Made by a program: the position numbers and the translations under genes. A model generated the notes under the pieces. The model worked only from the letters and a program-made list of their open reading frames with translations. It ran no database searches and was not told the origin of the DNA. A DNA stretch of 64,000 nucleotides from Polydactylus sextarius (lineage: Eukaryota; Chordata; Actinopteri; Polynemidae). Positions 57,644-62,529 of the stretch are shown piece after piece; positions within the stretch are counted from its first letter, which is position 1, and every line of letters starts with the position of its first letter. The stretch spans positions 21,294,065-21,358,064 of the forward strand of contig CM028913.1 of NCBI GenBank assembly GCA_016801845.1, in the 5' to 3' direction.

Positions 57644-58806
57644 GAATGTACAGGAATGCACACACACACTTCAAATATACGCACAAAGCACGGTAAGCTA
57701 AATTTTTAAGTGTCCCTCTGGGTAATTTTCACATGATCTTTATCCAGATAACAACCTCTGCACTTTATAAGCTGCCAAAAGCAAACACACACTCCCATGA
57801 GCTCATGTACAACATACACACACACACACCCCAATCATACAATTCAGAAAAAAAAAGCTCTGGGATCCATTTTGTTTAAATAAGCTGAATTTTCTCAGTC
57901 AAATATAGCAGCTTAAATAATAACAGTCGACATCTATCACATAAATCACCTGAACCTCTGGTCTTGAGCTCAGGATTCAAAGAGATTAGTGGCTTTAGGT
58001 CTGAAGCCAATGAAGTAAAAGATATTAGAAGAGGGAAAGTGAGTCTCATTCACAAAAACAACACATCTGTCACAGTGTAACATATGATATGCTAATATAG
58101 TCACATATTAACATACTAGAACTCAAACATGTGTTTTTTGTTGTTTTTGACATCCACAAACAAAAAAAAAAGCCTATGAGACTCTGTGAGTTTGATTAAA
58201 ACAGGTCTGCTGAGGTGAGGTAGATTGCGAAGCACACTGGAGATTATATATTGTGCAGCACATTGCGCAGCAAATCATCACAGCTTGAAGCGCAGCATTA
58301 CAACACATTACAACGCATTTATTAAAACCCCTCTGAAGCGTGGCGGCAGTGGCAGCAGGGGGGAAGGTTTTAGAGCGCCGGCCGCGCTGCCACAGTGAGA
58401 TGGCATAATGATATGAAGGTGATATGATCACAAGAGTCATGTAATGTAATTGGATCTTTTTTTCACCTGCATATCAGAGAGAGGAAGGGATGATGTGGAA
58501 ACAGGGGGAGGAGATAAATACATCGAGGTCAGGTGAGGGAGGGGAGGAGGATAAGGAGATGGGGGGAGGTCAGAGGCCTGAAGGGAAAGAGAGGAAGAAG
58601 AAGAGTGATGGAGGGAACAGATGGGACAAGGTGGGGTGGCCAAGGTGTGGAGTAAGGGCAAAGAAAAGTTGGATGAGGTGGATTAAAGAGGAGGAAGAAG
58701 AGGTTGACTTACCTTGACCCTGTGCTTTACTGGGGAAACTGGAAACCAGAGCCAGCAACACCAGCGGGGCCCACAAACACCACCTTATCTGCCCTGTTGA
58801 CAACAT
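299..58806 (-). CDS. col14a1: col14a1-like collagen XIV alpha-1 chain, N-terminal 952 codons (22 exons, 3' end outside window)
   Basis: Span of the coding exons of one minus-strand gene; each exon is listed separately. The product is a secreted FACIT collagen that associates with collagen fibrils in the extracellular matrix. Joined exons give: signal peptide (residues 1 to about 29), FN3-1 (32-118), acidic linker (119-150), VWA (151-352), FN3-2 (353-446), FN3-3 (447-538), FN3-4 (539-627), FN3-5 (628-718), Thr-rich linker (719-730), FN3-6 (731-822), FN3-7 (823-913) and the start of FN3-8 (914-952). All 22 exons have AG/GT borders and matching phases, with no frameshift or stop. Known vertebrate COL14A1 has this same FN3-VWA-FN3 order, followed by VWA-2, TSPN and collagen domains, which must lie left of position 1. 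COL12A1 was the main alternative; its longer array with several early VWA domains fits less well. Teleosts often carry two col14a1 copies (a and b), and I cannot say which this is. Confidence 0.85.
416..4401 (-). other. intron between exons 21 and 22 (4.0 kb)
   Basis: AT-rich intron. It contains a CT/GA microsatellite (1617-1659) and an (AAAC)n-like stretch near 3640-3680. Short ORFs here, such as 2832-3092, have no splice-site support or recognisable domain. I see no gene. Confidence 0.6.
1617..1659. repeat. (CT)n microsatellite
   Basis: Nearly pure CT dinucleotides with one GT interruption. Confidence 0.9.
4402..4551 (-). CDS. col14a1: coding exon 21: FN3-7, second half
   Basis: 150 nt, phase 1 at both ends, with a TTTCCTCAG acceptor and GTAAGC donor. 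It encodes PGPILETTVGEDVNSML, LLSGTEYSVQVTASYPTGQSE and NAKT. VPGPxLETxVG and the LLSG turn match COL14A1. Confidence 0.88.
4552..6780 (-). other. intron between exons 20 and 21 (2.2 kb)
   Basis: Contains interspersed-repeat copy A (about 4650-5020), a short (GGT)n run near 5183, TA repeats near 5410-5432 and GT repeats near 5702-5735. The ORF at 6119-6454 has no domain and I treat it as chance. Confidence 0.6.
4650..5020 (+). repeat. interspersed repeat, copy A
   Basis: Reads as an imperfect reverse complement of 15818-16165 over about 350 bp, with shared blocks such as ACTTTCATTACTTAAGTACA and TAAATACTAGATACTTTAAG. Its end holds a 20-bp unit (TATCTGTACTTCTACTCTAG) repeated three times at 4928-4987. 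It is probably a non-autonomous DNA transposon of fish; the family is not certain. Confidence 0.7.
6781..6903 (-). CDS. col14a1: coding exon 20: FN3-7, first half
   Basis: 123 nt, phase 1 at both ends, with a TGTGACAG acceptor. It encodes PLLSPGNLRVSEEWYNRF, RVTW with the core Trp, DPPHSP and GYKIVYQPIY. NLRVSEEWYNR is distinctive for COL14A1. The donor GTACAC runs straight into a CA-rich stretch. The internal intron is phase 1, as in FN3-1. Confidence 0.88.
6904..8047 (-). other. intron between exons 19 and 20 (1.1 kb)
   Basis: AT-rich, with a GT run followed by a T-tract at 7361-7395. Nothing else is recognisable. Confidence 0.6.
8048..8180 (-). CDS. col14a1: coding exon 19: FN3-6, second half
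   Basis: 133 nt, phase 0 start and phase 1 end. It encodes ELFPGTQRRAVLQPL, DTQYKVTVTPVYTDGQD and GAT. The acceptor is CTAG with an uninterrupted (GT)n repeat of about 43 nt immediately upstream in place of a normal polypyrimidine tract. The donor is GTAAGC. The PLLxDTxYKVTVTPxYTDG match to COL14A1 makes the exon secure despite its odd acceptor. Confidence 0.87.
8185..8227. repeat. (AC)n microsatellite abutting exon 19 acceptor
   Basis: About 21 AC units, reading as GT/UG in the transcript, ending at the CTAG acceptor of coding exon 19. Confidence 0.95.
9157..9222. repeat. (GT)33 microsatellite
   Basis: The longest pure GT run in the first half of the window. CA repeats follow at about 9301-9348, so the two could pair. 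Confidence 0.95.
10326..10468 (-). CDS. col14a1: coding exon 18: FN3-6, first half
   Basis: 143 nt, phase 1 start and phase 0 end, with a GGCATTGCAG acceptor and GTGAGT donor. It encodes ARQSVRNLQLSDETTQSLE, ASW with the core Trp, DPHVASYRVSYVS and TEEA. The RNL...DETTxSL motif matches the FN3 after the Thr-rich linker in COL14A1. Confidence 0.87.
10469..11716 (-). other. intron between exons 17 and 18 (1.2 kb)
   Basis: Plain AT-rich intron with a T-tract near 11260. No repeats of note or coding signals. Confidence 0.6.
11717..11752 (-). CDS. col14a1: coding exon 17: 36-nt Thr-rich linker micro-exon
   Basis: 36 nt, phase 1 at both ends, with a TTTCCCCAG acceptor and perfect GTAAGA donor. 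It encodes about 12 residues, AKTTTIATTTT, a probable O-glycosylated spacer between FN3-5 and FN3-6. COL14A1 has a Thr/Ser/Pro linker at the same place. Because 36 is divisible by three, skipping would keep the frame. Confidence 0.78.
11753..12184 (-). other. intron between exons 16 and 17 (432 bp)
   Basis: Short intron without repeats or motifs that I recognise beyond its splice sites. Confidence 0.6.
12185..12317 (-). CDS. col14a1: coding exon 16: FN3-5, second half
   Basis: 133 nt, phase 0 start and phase 1 end, with a TTCTGTAG acceptor and GTGAGT donor. It encodes VVLSGSDNRYILNGL, TEYEVMLTAIFKDESESD and ETT. The conserved Tyr of FN3 is present. Confidence 0.87.
12318..14578 (-). other. 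intron between exons 15 and 16 (2.3 kb)
   Basis: AT-rich, with A-tracts at 12834-12851 and 13675-13685. No mobile element or coding signal recognised. Confidence 0.6.
14579..14718 (-). CDS. col14a1: coding exon 15: FN3-5, first half
   Basis: 140 nt, phase 1 start and phase 0 end, with a GTGTGTCAG acceptor and GTCAGT donor. It encodes PVPGPLNLQSSDVTTDSFEV, then SW with the core Trp, DDIVLYRLSWAPF and GGDTKE. A short GA/CT microsatellite lies 10 nt beyond the acceptor. Confidence 0.87.
14719..15665 (-). other. intron between exons 14 and 15 (0.95 kb)
   Basis: Holds a GA microsatellite close to the exon 15 acceptor (14731-14750) and an A-tract near 15580. Otherwise featureless. Confidence 0.6.
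15666..15792 (-). CDS. col14a1: coding exon 14: FN3-4, second half
   Basis: 127 nt, phase 0 start and phase 1 end, with a GTCCTTCAG acceptor and GTAAGA donor. It encodes VEVGPVTSYDLDEL, MEYSVAIFSLYDDGQSEPL and FTT. The acceptor-side intron carries copy B of the inverted repeat pair described separately. Confidence 0.88.
15793..16751 (-). other. intron between exons 13 and 14 (0.96 kb)
   Basis: Contains interspersed-repeat copy B (about 15818-16165), in inverted orientation to copy A. The remainder is AT-rich with a short CA run near 16527. Confidence 0.6.
15818..16165 (-). repeat. interspersed repeat, copy B (inverted relative to copy A)
   Basis: Inverted counterpart of copy A, about 11 kb away in the same gene. 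It lacks the threefold 20-bp expansion. Edges are approximate, because similarity fades near AGTGTTTTATAAAGTAGC on one side and the A/T-rich stretch after 16140 on the other. Confidence 0.7.
16752..16891 (-). CDS. col14a1: coding exon 13: FN3-4, first half
   Basis: 140 nt, phase 1 start and phase 0 end, with a TGGCTTCAG acceptor and GTGGGT donor. It encodes PLSPPSNLQFSDITHNS, HISW with the core Trp, DPAPGEVKGYRIMW and LTEE. The LSPP start after TTL matches the equivalent COL14A1 repeat. Confidence 0.88.
16989..17118 (-). CDS. col14a1: coding exon 12: FN3-3, second half
   Basis: 130 nt, phase 0 start and phase 1 end, with a TGTCTGTAG acceptor and GTGAGT donor. It encodes IKVSDAVTELELDGL and HTEYTVTLYAMYGEEASDP, with the conserved Tyr of the F strand, ending QQTT. 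The introns on both sides are under 100 nt. Confidence 0.88.
17215..17360 (-). CDS. col14a1: coding exon 11: FN3-3, first half
   Basis: 146 nt, phase 1 start and phase 0 end. It encodes ALPTVTGLKLFDATHS, KARW with the core Trp, SGYMLLYG and DEKE. The acceptor TGTGTAG is preceded by UG repeats, not a C/U tract. The donor GTGGTG is weak, but phase and homology leave no better site. Confidence 0.85.
17602..17731 (-). CDS. col14a1: coding exon 10: FN3-2, second half
   Basis: 130 nt, phase 0 start and phase 1 end, with a CCCTTCAG acceptor and GTAAGT donor. It encodes AVVDGSESSVVLQHL, then SVTEYQLAVFAIY with the conserved Tyr, and GSETT at the domain end. A long C/U-rich stretch (about 17732-17990 on the complementary strand) sits upstream of the acceptor. 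Confidence 0.88.
17745..17990 (+). repeat. GA-rich tract next to exon 10
   Basis: Purine-rich on the plus strand with scattered GT and TG. In the col14a1 transcript it is a C/U-rich block of about 245 nt beginning roughly 14 nt from the exon 10 acceptor. Confidence 0.7.
18033..18073. repeat. (TA)n microsatellite
   Basis: About 20 TA units in the exon 9-10 intron. Confidence 0.95.
18701..18852 (-). CDS. col14a1: coding exon 9: FN3-2, first half
   Basis: 152 nt, phase 1 start and phase 0 end, with a TTTCCTCAG acceptor and GTGAAT donor. It encodes HIPETVGPPYDLVTSEV, then GFRVSW with the core Trp, HAPGNVDQYRVVYYP and GGEPQE. These match the FN3 that follows the first VWA of COL14A1. Confidence 0.88.
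18853..19521 (-). other. intron between exons 8 and 9 (0.67 kb)
   Basis: Separates the VWA cassette from the FN3 array. A single A-tract occurs near 18967. Nothing else stands out. Confidence 0.6.
19522..19686 (-). CDS. col14a1: coding exon 8: VWA domain, C-terminal segment
   Basis: 165 nt, phase 1 at both ends. It encodes VKNADENELQSIASD, THVYNVADF and the last helix with TVCEQV (Cys340, likely disulfide partner of Cys156), then the charged QQDKDIKE leading to the next FN3. The acceptor is TCCTCCTAG and the donor GTAAGG. The phase 1-1 exon set 5-8 forms a symmetric cassette encoding one whole VWA domain. Confidence 0.9.
19773..19937 (-). CDS. col14a1: coding exon 7: VWA domain, MIDAS Asp segment
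   Basis: 165 nt, phase 1 at both ends, with a TCTCCCCAG acceptor and GTAAGG donor. It encodes LALTYILENCFKPESG, then PKIGILITDGKSQDD, whose ITDG supplies the third MIDAS motif (Asp273). It ends GVELFAIG. Together with exons 5 and 6 all three MIDAS elements are intact, so a metal-binding VWA fold is expected. Confidence 0.9.
20099..20218 (-). CDS. col14a1: coding exon 6: VWA domain, MIDAS Thr segment
   Basis: 120 nt, phase 1 at both ends. It encodes LAQYSGDPRIEWHLN through LPYKGGNTLTG, which contains the conserved Thr of the metal-ion-dependent adhesion site (Thr240 in GGNT, with Thr242 next). Both strings are hallmarks of FACIT VWA domains. The acceptor is TTTGCAG, preceded by a UG-rich run rather than a C/U tract. 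The donor is GTGCTG, weaker than average. Confidence 0.9.
20441..20596 (-). CDS. col14a1: coding exon 5: VWA domain, MIDAS DxSxS segment
   Basis: 156 nt, phase 1 at both ends. It opens the von Willebrand A domain with FVCRT (Cys156), then ADIVILVDGSWSIG; the MIDAS loop DGSWS falls at residues 169-173. It ends at KTRIG. The sequence is very close to the first VWA domain of vertebrate COL14A1 as I recall it. The acceptor is TCATCCAG and the donor GTGGGT. The Asp and two Ser residues needed for metal binding are present. Confidence 0.9.
23630..23860 (+). mobile_element. degenerate LINE 3'-end fragment
   Basis: The order GGGAGTTTTTCTGGACATGT, then CTCATCTAGTCTGAGAAC, GGAGGAGCTGGAAATTATTG, CTGCTGAGAAGGAATAGATGGATG follows the common fish LINE tail that I recall (L2/Rex-like group), with many substitutions. 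Family identity is from memory and unconfirmed. Confidence 0.45.
26859..27028. repeat. two (CA)n microsatellites
   Basis: CA runs at 26859-26883 and 26997-27028 separated by about 110 bp of ordinary sequence. Confidence 0.9.
28766..28810. repeat. (GT)n microsatellite
   Basis: About 22 GT units. Confidence 0.95.
30232..30409. repeat. (CA)n microsatellite cluster
   Basis: Interrupted CA runs at 30232-30274 and a purer one at 30380-30409. Confidence 0.9.
31483..31746. repeat. two (GT)n microsatellites
   Basis: GT runs at 31483-31514 and 31662-31746, the second about 35 units with few interruptions. Confidence 0.9.
34071..34117. repeat. (GT)n microsatellite
   Basis: About 22 GT units with one TATG interruption. 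Confidence 0.9.
35385..35610 (+). mobile_element. degenerate tRNA-derived SINE-like remnant
   Basis: GTCGCTGTGCCTCTGGAGG (A-box region), CACTAATCGAAAGGTCAG, and CGTTCGATTACGGGCTCCTC (B-box region) followed by AGTCCACACGTTGAAGTGTC fit the tRNA head and body of a common teleost SINE-like repeat. The tail ends with a TATAAATAG-type motif near 35596. It is not a functional tRNA gene; the cloverleaf is broken. Confidence 0.5.
36090..36540 (+). mobile_element. MITE-like element with degenerate terminal inverted repeats
   Basis: The left end AGGGCTGCAACAAGTAGTCG with ATTAAATCGATTATC and the right end AAATAATTGTTAATCGCAGCC are roughly inverted, as in the widespread fish GGCTGCAAC...GATTAATCGATT repeats. 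The centre is too diverged to classify. No transposase is encoded. Confidence 0.5.
38227..38300. repeat. (CT)n followed by (GT)n
   Basis: CT dinucleotides at 38235-38260, then a mixed stretch and GT repeats to 38300. Confidence 0.85.
39524..39619 (-). CDS. col14a1: coding exon 4: acidic linker between FN3-1 and VWA
   Basis: 96 nt, phase 1 at both ends, with a CTGCTGCAG acceptor and GTAGGA donor. It encodes about 32 residues rich in Glu, Asp, Ser and Pro (ERGESDEGD..., VPPEDANEISG) and has no fold signature. It occupies the variable hinge between FN3-1 and VWA of COL14A1. Frame continuity with both neighbours supports it as a real exon. The next exon lies 18.9 kb away. Confidence 0.8.
39620..40454 (-). 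other. intron between exons 3 and 4 (835 bp)
   Basis: About half of this short intron is a polypurine tract on the plus strand (39899-40312), so the transcript is C/U-rich there. The acceptor side has a CT run near 39697-39711. Confidence 0.65.
39899..40312 (+). repeat. polypurine (GA) tract of about 410 bp
   Basis: Almost only A and G on the plus strand, with GGA, GAA and AAGA mixtures rather than one repeated unit. C/T interruptions are few. It fills half of the exon 3-4 intron. Confidence 0.85.
40455..40598 (-). CDS. col14a1: coding exon 3: FN3-1, second half
   Basis: 144 nt, phase 1 to phase 1, with a TCTGTCAG acceptor and GTCGGT donor. It completes FN3-1 with the GQQREIIV strand, KVLITDYNP and the SYVVSVIAV strand that carries the conserved Tyr. 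It ends in a basic stretch (GRHK). The intron inside this FN3 is phase 1, unlike the phase 0 internal introns of FN3-2 to FN3-6. Confidence 0.85.
41560..41850 (+). mobile_element. degenerate teleost interspersed repeat
   Basis: CAACTCTCATCTGTGAGCTA, ATAAAGCTACAGCCAACATG, TTAGCATAGCTTAGCAC, GGGGAAACCGCTTCTG and CTACCAGCCCCTGGAAAGCT line up in order with an abundant fish repeat that I recall. It is interrupted by a T-tract (41719-41743). A similar starting motif (ATAGTTTGACATTTTAGG) occurs near 61798 without the rest. Confidence 0.5.
41904..41956. repeat. perfect 18-bp inverted repeat (hairpin)
   Basis: Arms ACACCCTGTTATTTATTC (41904-41921) and its exact reverse complement (41939-41956) are separated by 17 nt. 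GAATAAATAACAG occurs again at 41962-41974. It lies in the exon 2-3 intron. Confidence 0.85.
45985..46101 (-). CDS. col14a1: coding exon 2: FN3-1, first half
   Basis: 117 nt, phase 1 to phase 1, with a TTTTTCAG acceptor and GTACGA donor. It encodes the A-C strands of the first fibronectin type III domain. The family Trp is in LLVSW and a PKGDFDSY segment follows. Known vertebrate COL14A1 starts its mature chain with this single FN3 domain ahead of the VWA domain. A GT/CA-rich stretch follows the donor in the intron. Confidence 0.85.
48490..48547. repeat. (CA)n microsatellite
   Basis: About 27 CA units followed by TATATGTATAC; it lies about 350 bp before the DIRS-like element. Confidence 0.95.
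48898..49065 (+). repeat. left inverted terminal repeat of the DIRS-like element
   Basis: Reads as the reverse complement, with scattered differences, of 51495-51662. The best-matching core is AATCCTGATTGGCTGGTGAA followed by CCACCTTAAATAGTTCATG. It lacks about 20 bp present in the right copy, after GTGTCT. Its outer 23 bp (48898-48920) are a perfect inverted match to 51391-51413. Confidence 0.7.
49164..49484 (+). pseudogene. DIRS Gag-like fragment with Cys/His cluster
   Basis: A 106-residue frame with a Cys/His cluster (CHCGS, HQVCLSCLRLEHA, CQHC) and an FTVKRYCRWL segment like the Gag ORF of fish DIRS elements. It runs out shortly after and is continued in another frame from 49463, so a frameshift separates the parts. 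There is no initiation context to suggest it is expressed. Confidence 0.55.
49463..49792 (+). pseudogene. DIRS Gag-like fragment, acidic C-terminal part
   Basis: This 109-residue frame overlaps the previous fragment by 22 bp. It is acidic (PPQEEDVLELD, SEDVEENN) and ends at a stop after LACRRS. The following frame from 49830 seems to continue Gag (KSTTKQLLPIFSELLDEV). Assignment rests on position and resemblance to fish DIRS Gag proteins. Confidence 0.45.
49830..50540 (+). pseudogene. DIRS fusion fragment: Gag end, RNase H C-terminus, start of tyrosine recombinase
   Basis: 236 codons. The first 25 or so are Gag-like; then, after a probable deletion, YREWTLHLEIVEQIW and VDLFVSRENAQC match the end of the DIRS RNase H module. 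APHWPAMHW and PLHRDLL follow. From about codon 170, LSQRVISTIQSARASSTRSLY and KWRVFEGWC match the N-terminal (core-binding) part of the tyrosine recombinase. The reverse transcriptase is absent. A stop follows TSFL. Confidence 0.6.
50548..51330 (+). pseudogene. DIRS tyrosine recombinase catalytic region, frameshifted
   Basis: Recombinase-like pieces occur in more than one frame. VSLKTVLLLALASAKRVRDIH (50740-50800) resembles the helix that carries the first catalytic Arg region. The HxxR box appears as RAHSTRDLTASWALFRGV (about 51137-51190). The region with the catalytic Tyr (FYRLDVS, about 51240-51262) is in a different frame. Several stops interrupt it, so no active enzyme is expected. Confidence 0.55.
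51371..51480 (+). repeat. internal complementary region of the DIRS-like element
   Basis: Contains a 23-bp perfect inverted copy of the element's left outer edge (51391-51413) and GTGAGATGTCTCAC (51455-51468), which is the reverse complement of the right outer edge (51646-51659). A region complementary to both outer ends is the signature arrangement of DIRS elements. Confidence 0.65.
51495..51662 (+). repeat. right inverted terminal repeat of the DIRS-like element
   Basis: Inverted counterpart of 48898-49065. It includes ACTATTTAAGGTGG and CACCAGCCAATCAGGATT and closes with CCATAGTGAGACATCTCAC. I could not identify the exact outer end or any target-site duplication. Confidence 0.7.
52270..53235 (+). 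repeat. pyrimidine-rich low-complexity blocks
   Basis: C/T-rich blocks at 52270-52790 and 53040-53235 with a more normal stretch between them. They create long shadow ORFs rich in Leu, Ser and Phe. In the col14a1 transcript they are purine-rich. Confidence 0.6.
55879..56116 (+). other. exon-like open segment on the plus strand
   Basis: A strong acceptor (TTTTTTCTTTTTTCAG) precedes 238 bp that stay open in one frame from the acceptor to a strong donor (CACAG/GTAAGA). The open frame has 78 codons and no domain that I recognise. No flanking plus-strand exon was found. It could be an antisense transcript exon, a mobile-element fragment or chance. Confidence 0.25.
57609..57641. repeat. (CA)n microsatellite
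   Basis: About 16 CA units. Confidence 0.95.
58713..58806 (-). CDS. col14a1: coding exon 1: start codon and signal peptide
   Basis: The ATG is at 58806-58804 with A at position -3. The exon itself begins at 58829 after a cag acceptor, so 23 nt are 5' UTR and an upstream non-coding exon is implied. It encodes a short basic N-region, a hydrophobic core (WCLWAPLVLLALVSSF) and a likely cleavage site near SKA/QGQ. The donor is GTAAGT. The exon ends in phase 1 and joins exon 2 to give GQVPAP, matching the QGQV-type N-terminus I recall for mature COL14A1. An in-frame GTG lies two codons upstream but has no claim as a start. Confidence 0.85.
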
Positions 58807-58829
58807 CCTCACAACCAGCAGCGTAAAAC
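58807..58829 (-). other. col14a1: 5' UTR part of the start-codon exon
   Basis: These 23 nt lie between the CTGTGCAG acceptor (58831-58830) and the ATG. No upstream ATG is present in them. A strong acceptor here means transcription begins in at least one further exon upstream. Confidence 0.7.
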
Positions 58830-60394
58830 CTGCACAGAGAGATGAGACTTTAGACTGAGACCATGAGGAATAAGCAAAGCACAGAGGGAAAAATGTGAGA
58901 AAGAAAGAAAGAAGAAGGGGAGTCCAGTGACAGAAACATTAGGAATGCCATTCAGCAACTGCCCAGACTCAGTAGGCTGAGAGGACCCACCTTGCCCACG
59001 CGGCCCCTGAGGCACTGATCTGGAGTCAGTTACTCCTGTTCGTGATATTCACTTTGATACAATTACAAAGCAGCCGTCTAACAGTCTAGACTGACCACAG
59101 AGCAGCGGCCCGAGCCTCCCGCCTACACATAATAGGCCGAAGGCAAAAACAGTGGAGGACTTTGTTTGAGGGAAGAGAAGAGAAGAAAGATGGAGGACAA
59201 AGAGCGAGAGAAAGAGGTTTGATTGACAGTCCAGAGAGGGAACATTTCATGAGTGTCATTGTTCGACCACAAGAGCAACAACAGCAGCTCCTCTTCGTCC
59301 TTTTTACCTCCCTCTCCTCATCCACCTCCTCTTTACTCTCCCACTCATTATTACCCTCAGTGGACACATGAACAGACATTCTCTCCAGGGGAGAAACACA
59401 CACACATCCACTCACACCTCTGGTGAAAGTCCTATGAATAAAACAGCAAGTGCAACAAAAGTTGTTTCAAGACTGAATCATCCTCTGATGTGGAGGTAAC
59501 CCACCGGCACTGAAGGAACAGGCAGCTCCTTCAATTCAGACAGTGTCAAAAGGCCGAAGAAACGACAGAGCAGATTAATAAGAAGAGAATAGGATTGATT
59601 TTTTCCCCCTTTTTTGTCATAGATCAGCTTCGGGACATGAAGAGGGAAATGAAAAAGGATTAAAAATAGATTAATATCCTCCCAAGTCTCCTTCTGTAGC
59701 AGACACACAGACAAACTTGGACAAATATAACAAATTAATCTCATTAGATTCGGAATATTAAGAATATTTTTCAACAAAAGTTTTAGAGCTTTTTTTCCTG
59801 CTATTTGAAATGTAAAAGGAGTTTACAGCCTGTTAATTGTTTAATGAAAACCAGGGTCAAGGCGCCGCCCTCATTAAAATTAAGCTGTCTGCTTTTTTAA
59901 GGCTATTTGTGGACGACAGCTTTGCGCACACCACAATGCAATTATTTACAGTACAAGACCGCAGACGACCCTGGCACGTAGGCGATCACACACGTTAAGG
60001 TCCAAGACTGTCAGACCTACATTATAAAAAGCCCAAAGCAAAAAAAAAAAATAAAAAAAAAAAAAACACACACACACACACACACGGCACTTGTTTGGTA
60101 GTAAGGCGAGAGAGAGAAAAGCGTCTTCAGCCCAATAAAATCAATATTTCTTTTTTTTTATTTTTCAATGATTTTTCCACCTGCTGGCGAGACAGCACAA
60201 GTTTGAAGCCAAGATTTGTTCTTCAGGGTGATAATTTTATTTATTTTTTATTTATTTTTATTTTTTTGAAAAGTGCTGCCTGACTTTTATTATCTAATCC
60301 AGATTTTATGTGTATATTATTATTATTATTATTATTATTTGGTCAAACTAAACCAAAATTCATTCAAATTCAGATTAACTCCTTGCGTCCAAAC
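58830..60394 (-). other. probable 5' UTR intron
   Basis: Lies between the inferred first exon and the start-codon exon. It has an A-rich stretch followed by CA repeats (about 60039-60085), a (TTA)n run near 60317-60340 and no coding signal. Confidence 0.4.
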
Positions 60395-60960
60395 GCACCA
60401 GCTGCTGCGGCGCGCACCTGAGCGCTGCGCACTCACTCATACACATACTCACACACACTCACACAAACACCACAAATACACGCACCATGAATGAAATCGC
60501 CTTTCATACCTCTCCAGTCATCAATTCAAAGCGTCCTTATTTATCCCCAAAGGAAATCCACTGAATACCAAAGACGCTGCTGCTCCTGCTGCTGCTGCCG
60601 CCGCTGCTGCTCCTACTCCTGCCTCCCAAAGGGTCCCTCTCCTCCCTCTCTCACTCCTTCTCACCCCCTCTTCTCTCTCTCTTTCTTTCTCTCACCCCTT
60701 TTCTCCGGATACAATTCGGTCAGTCCGGAGTGGGTGTTTCTCTCCTCGTTATTCAGCCATCCCTCCCTCCGGCTATTCCTCCCTGTCCCAACCCTTTCCT
60801 TTGCCCCGGTTCATCTCAGGGAGAGAGAGAGAGAGAGAGAGACCCAGTGCCGCTGCGCAGAAAAAAACCTCCGTCGCTAAAACCTGCAGGTTTCAGTTCG
60901 GCTCCAGTCCCTCCGGGCCCTTCATGTGCGCCTCAGCGATCACGACGGGACTTATCGTGG
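60395..60960 (-). promoter_or_regulatory. probable promoter / first non-coding exon of col14a1
   Basis: This is the only clearly CpG-richer patch upstream of the start-codon exon; CGs cluster at about 60408-60430, 60595-60605, 60710-60775 and 60845-60960, against an AT-rich background. On the minus strand candidate donors are GAG/GTATGA at 60510/60509 and CAG/GTGCGC near 60418. An ATAAATA box occurs near 60540. Either donor could end the 5' UTR exon, and which is used cannot be told from sequence. A second weak candidate donor (AAG/GTGGGT) lies near 58990. Confidence 0.35.
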
Positions 60961-61227
60961 TGTTGGTGGTGGTATGTAAGGAGGATGGTGGTGGAGGGGG
61001 TATACGGAATGTGTGGCTTTAAAGGAGCCACATAGTGATTTTTTTTTTTTTTTGTATTTTAATGAAACTCTCTTTATTCTCTATCTTTGATCCATATAGG
61101 AAAAAAAAAAAAATACGCTCCGTGCGCTCTGGAGCAGGTGCAGCTTCTTATGTTAAAGGCGCAATGTCAGAGATCTAGCTTAAAGTTTAGGAGTCACATA
61201 AGAAACAGTCTGTCTCGTTGTTGTAAA

Positions 61228-61262
61228 ATAAATAAATAAATAATAAATAAATAAATAAATAA
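61228..61262. repeat. (AAAT)n repeat
   Basis: AAAT tetranucleotides with one deletion, about eight units. Confidence 0.9.
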
Positions 61263-62529
61263 AAGCCACATGGAACATTTCAGACCTTCATAGTTTTCTC
61301 TCAGTTGCCAAAAACTGTCCATAAATATCCAAATAAGTCATTTTTCGAAGAGTTTCTTTCCAACTGGGAACTGTGGCTGATGGAACCAGTGTTGGCAAAC
61401 AGATGACTTTAAATGTTTCCAAGACAATAACAACATTGTAGTCTCTCCCCCACCCCCTTCTTTTTTTATGGCGCAAACTTTTAAAATAAGACAGATAACT
61501 GTCAACATGTTCAAGAGAAAAGAATTATGAAGAAATGAAATAAAAAAAGAAACTTTTTTTTATCCAGATATTAGATTTAGGATTTAGAAGATCTGAGTCT
61601 AAAACTTAAAATGAACTGTCTCTGATGTGGATGTGGACTTGGAAAAGAGCAGGTAGCCTACTGTGTTTTTATTCAGTGGTGTCTGCATGTTGTCCATTAA
61701 ATATTGATGCATTTACATCTGTGACCAAGTCGTCCAGTGTATACACAGACTGTTCTCTGTGCAGCTTAAATCAAACATTAATGGTATGTTTCAATCAATA
61801 GTTTGACATTTTAGGAAAAAAAAAAAAACATTTATTTAAAACTGCCTTCCAAACTAAGAGGTCAAGGTTTTCCTTTCCCAAGTGTTTTTTGCTTGCATGA
61901 CAGCAAACATGAAGAAAAAAACATGGCTGACACATGACATGGTTGTGCTTTCATGACTGATGATTGCATGATTGGGCTGCCAGCGGTTCACAGACACAAT
62001 CATGCATTTGAACACTTGAAAACACATCTAAATATTCTGGTTTTACACCAAATTTGTGCATTATTTATGTGTAACACAGACCTTAGAACCCAGAGTTGTC
62101 TCAAACGCAGCATTTCATGAGAAAATACATTCCTCCAATTAAGTAAGTGATTAGTTTAACATATCTTACCACTAGGGCTGAAAACTGCAGGAAACACTAA
62201 AACAAATATCAATTTATCAGCACTTTGTTTATTCATTTGTTTAATCTGTAAAAACAACAACAACAACATGCTGTGTTTGCCATTGTCTCCAGTTTCTTGT
62301 CTTTGTGTTACATTAAGCTGCAGCACCATCTTTCCTGGAGTTTTATTAATTGAGAAATGTTTGAGATTCTTACAGTGAATTGGTCAACAGCATTTTCTTA
62401 TGTTGGGTTGACGAAACCAAAAAAAAAAAAAATGGGGGGTACTTATATACTTTGTAATCCTGTTTATACACTCAGCTCTTCTGCTGTTGAAGAGAATTTG
62501 TGACTCGCCCTGAGGCTGAAGCTGAGGAT

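Larger units (their letters stand above)
46102..58712 (-). other. intron between exons 1 and 2 (12.6 kb)
   Basis: Contains a long (CA)n repeat (48490-48547), the broken DIRS-like element on the opposite strand (48898-51662), pyrimidine-rich blocks (52270-52790 and 53040-53235), an exon-like plus-strand segment (55879-56116) and a CA repeat (57609-57641). Confidence 0.55.

Noticed and set aside
299..58806. col12a1 as the identity of the collagen gene
   Set aside because: The N-terminal GQVPAPRRLR, one FN3 then VWA then a run of FN3 domains with a Thr-rich linker, and RVSEEWYNR fit COL14A1 better. COL12A1 has an additional FN3-VWA arrangement and a different N-terminus.
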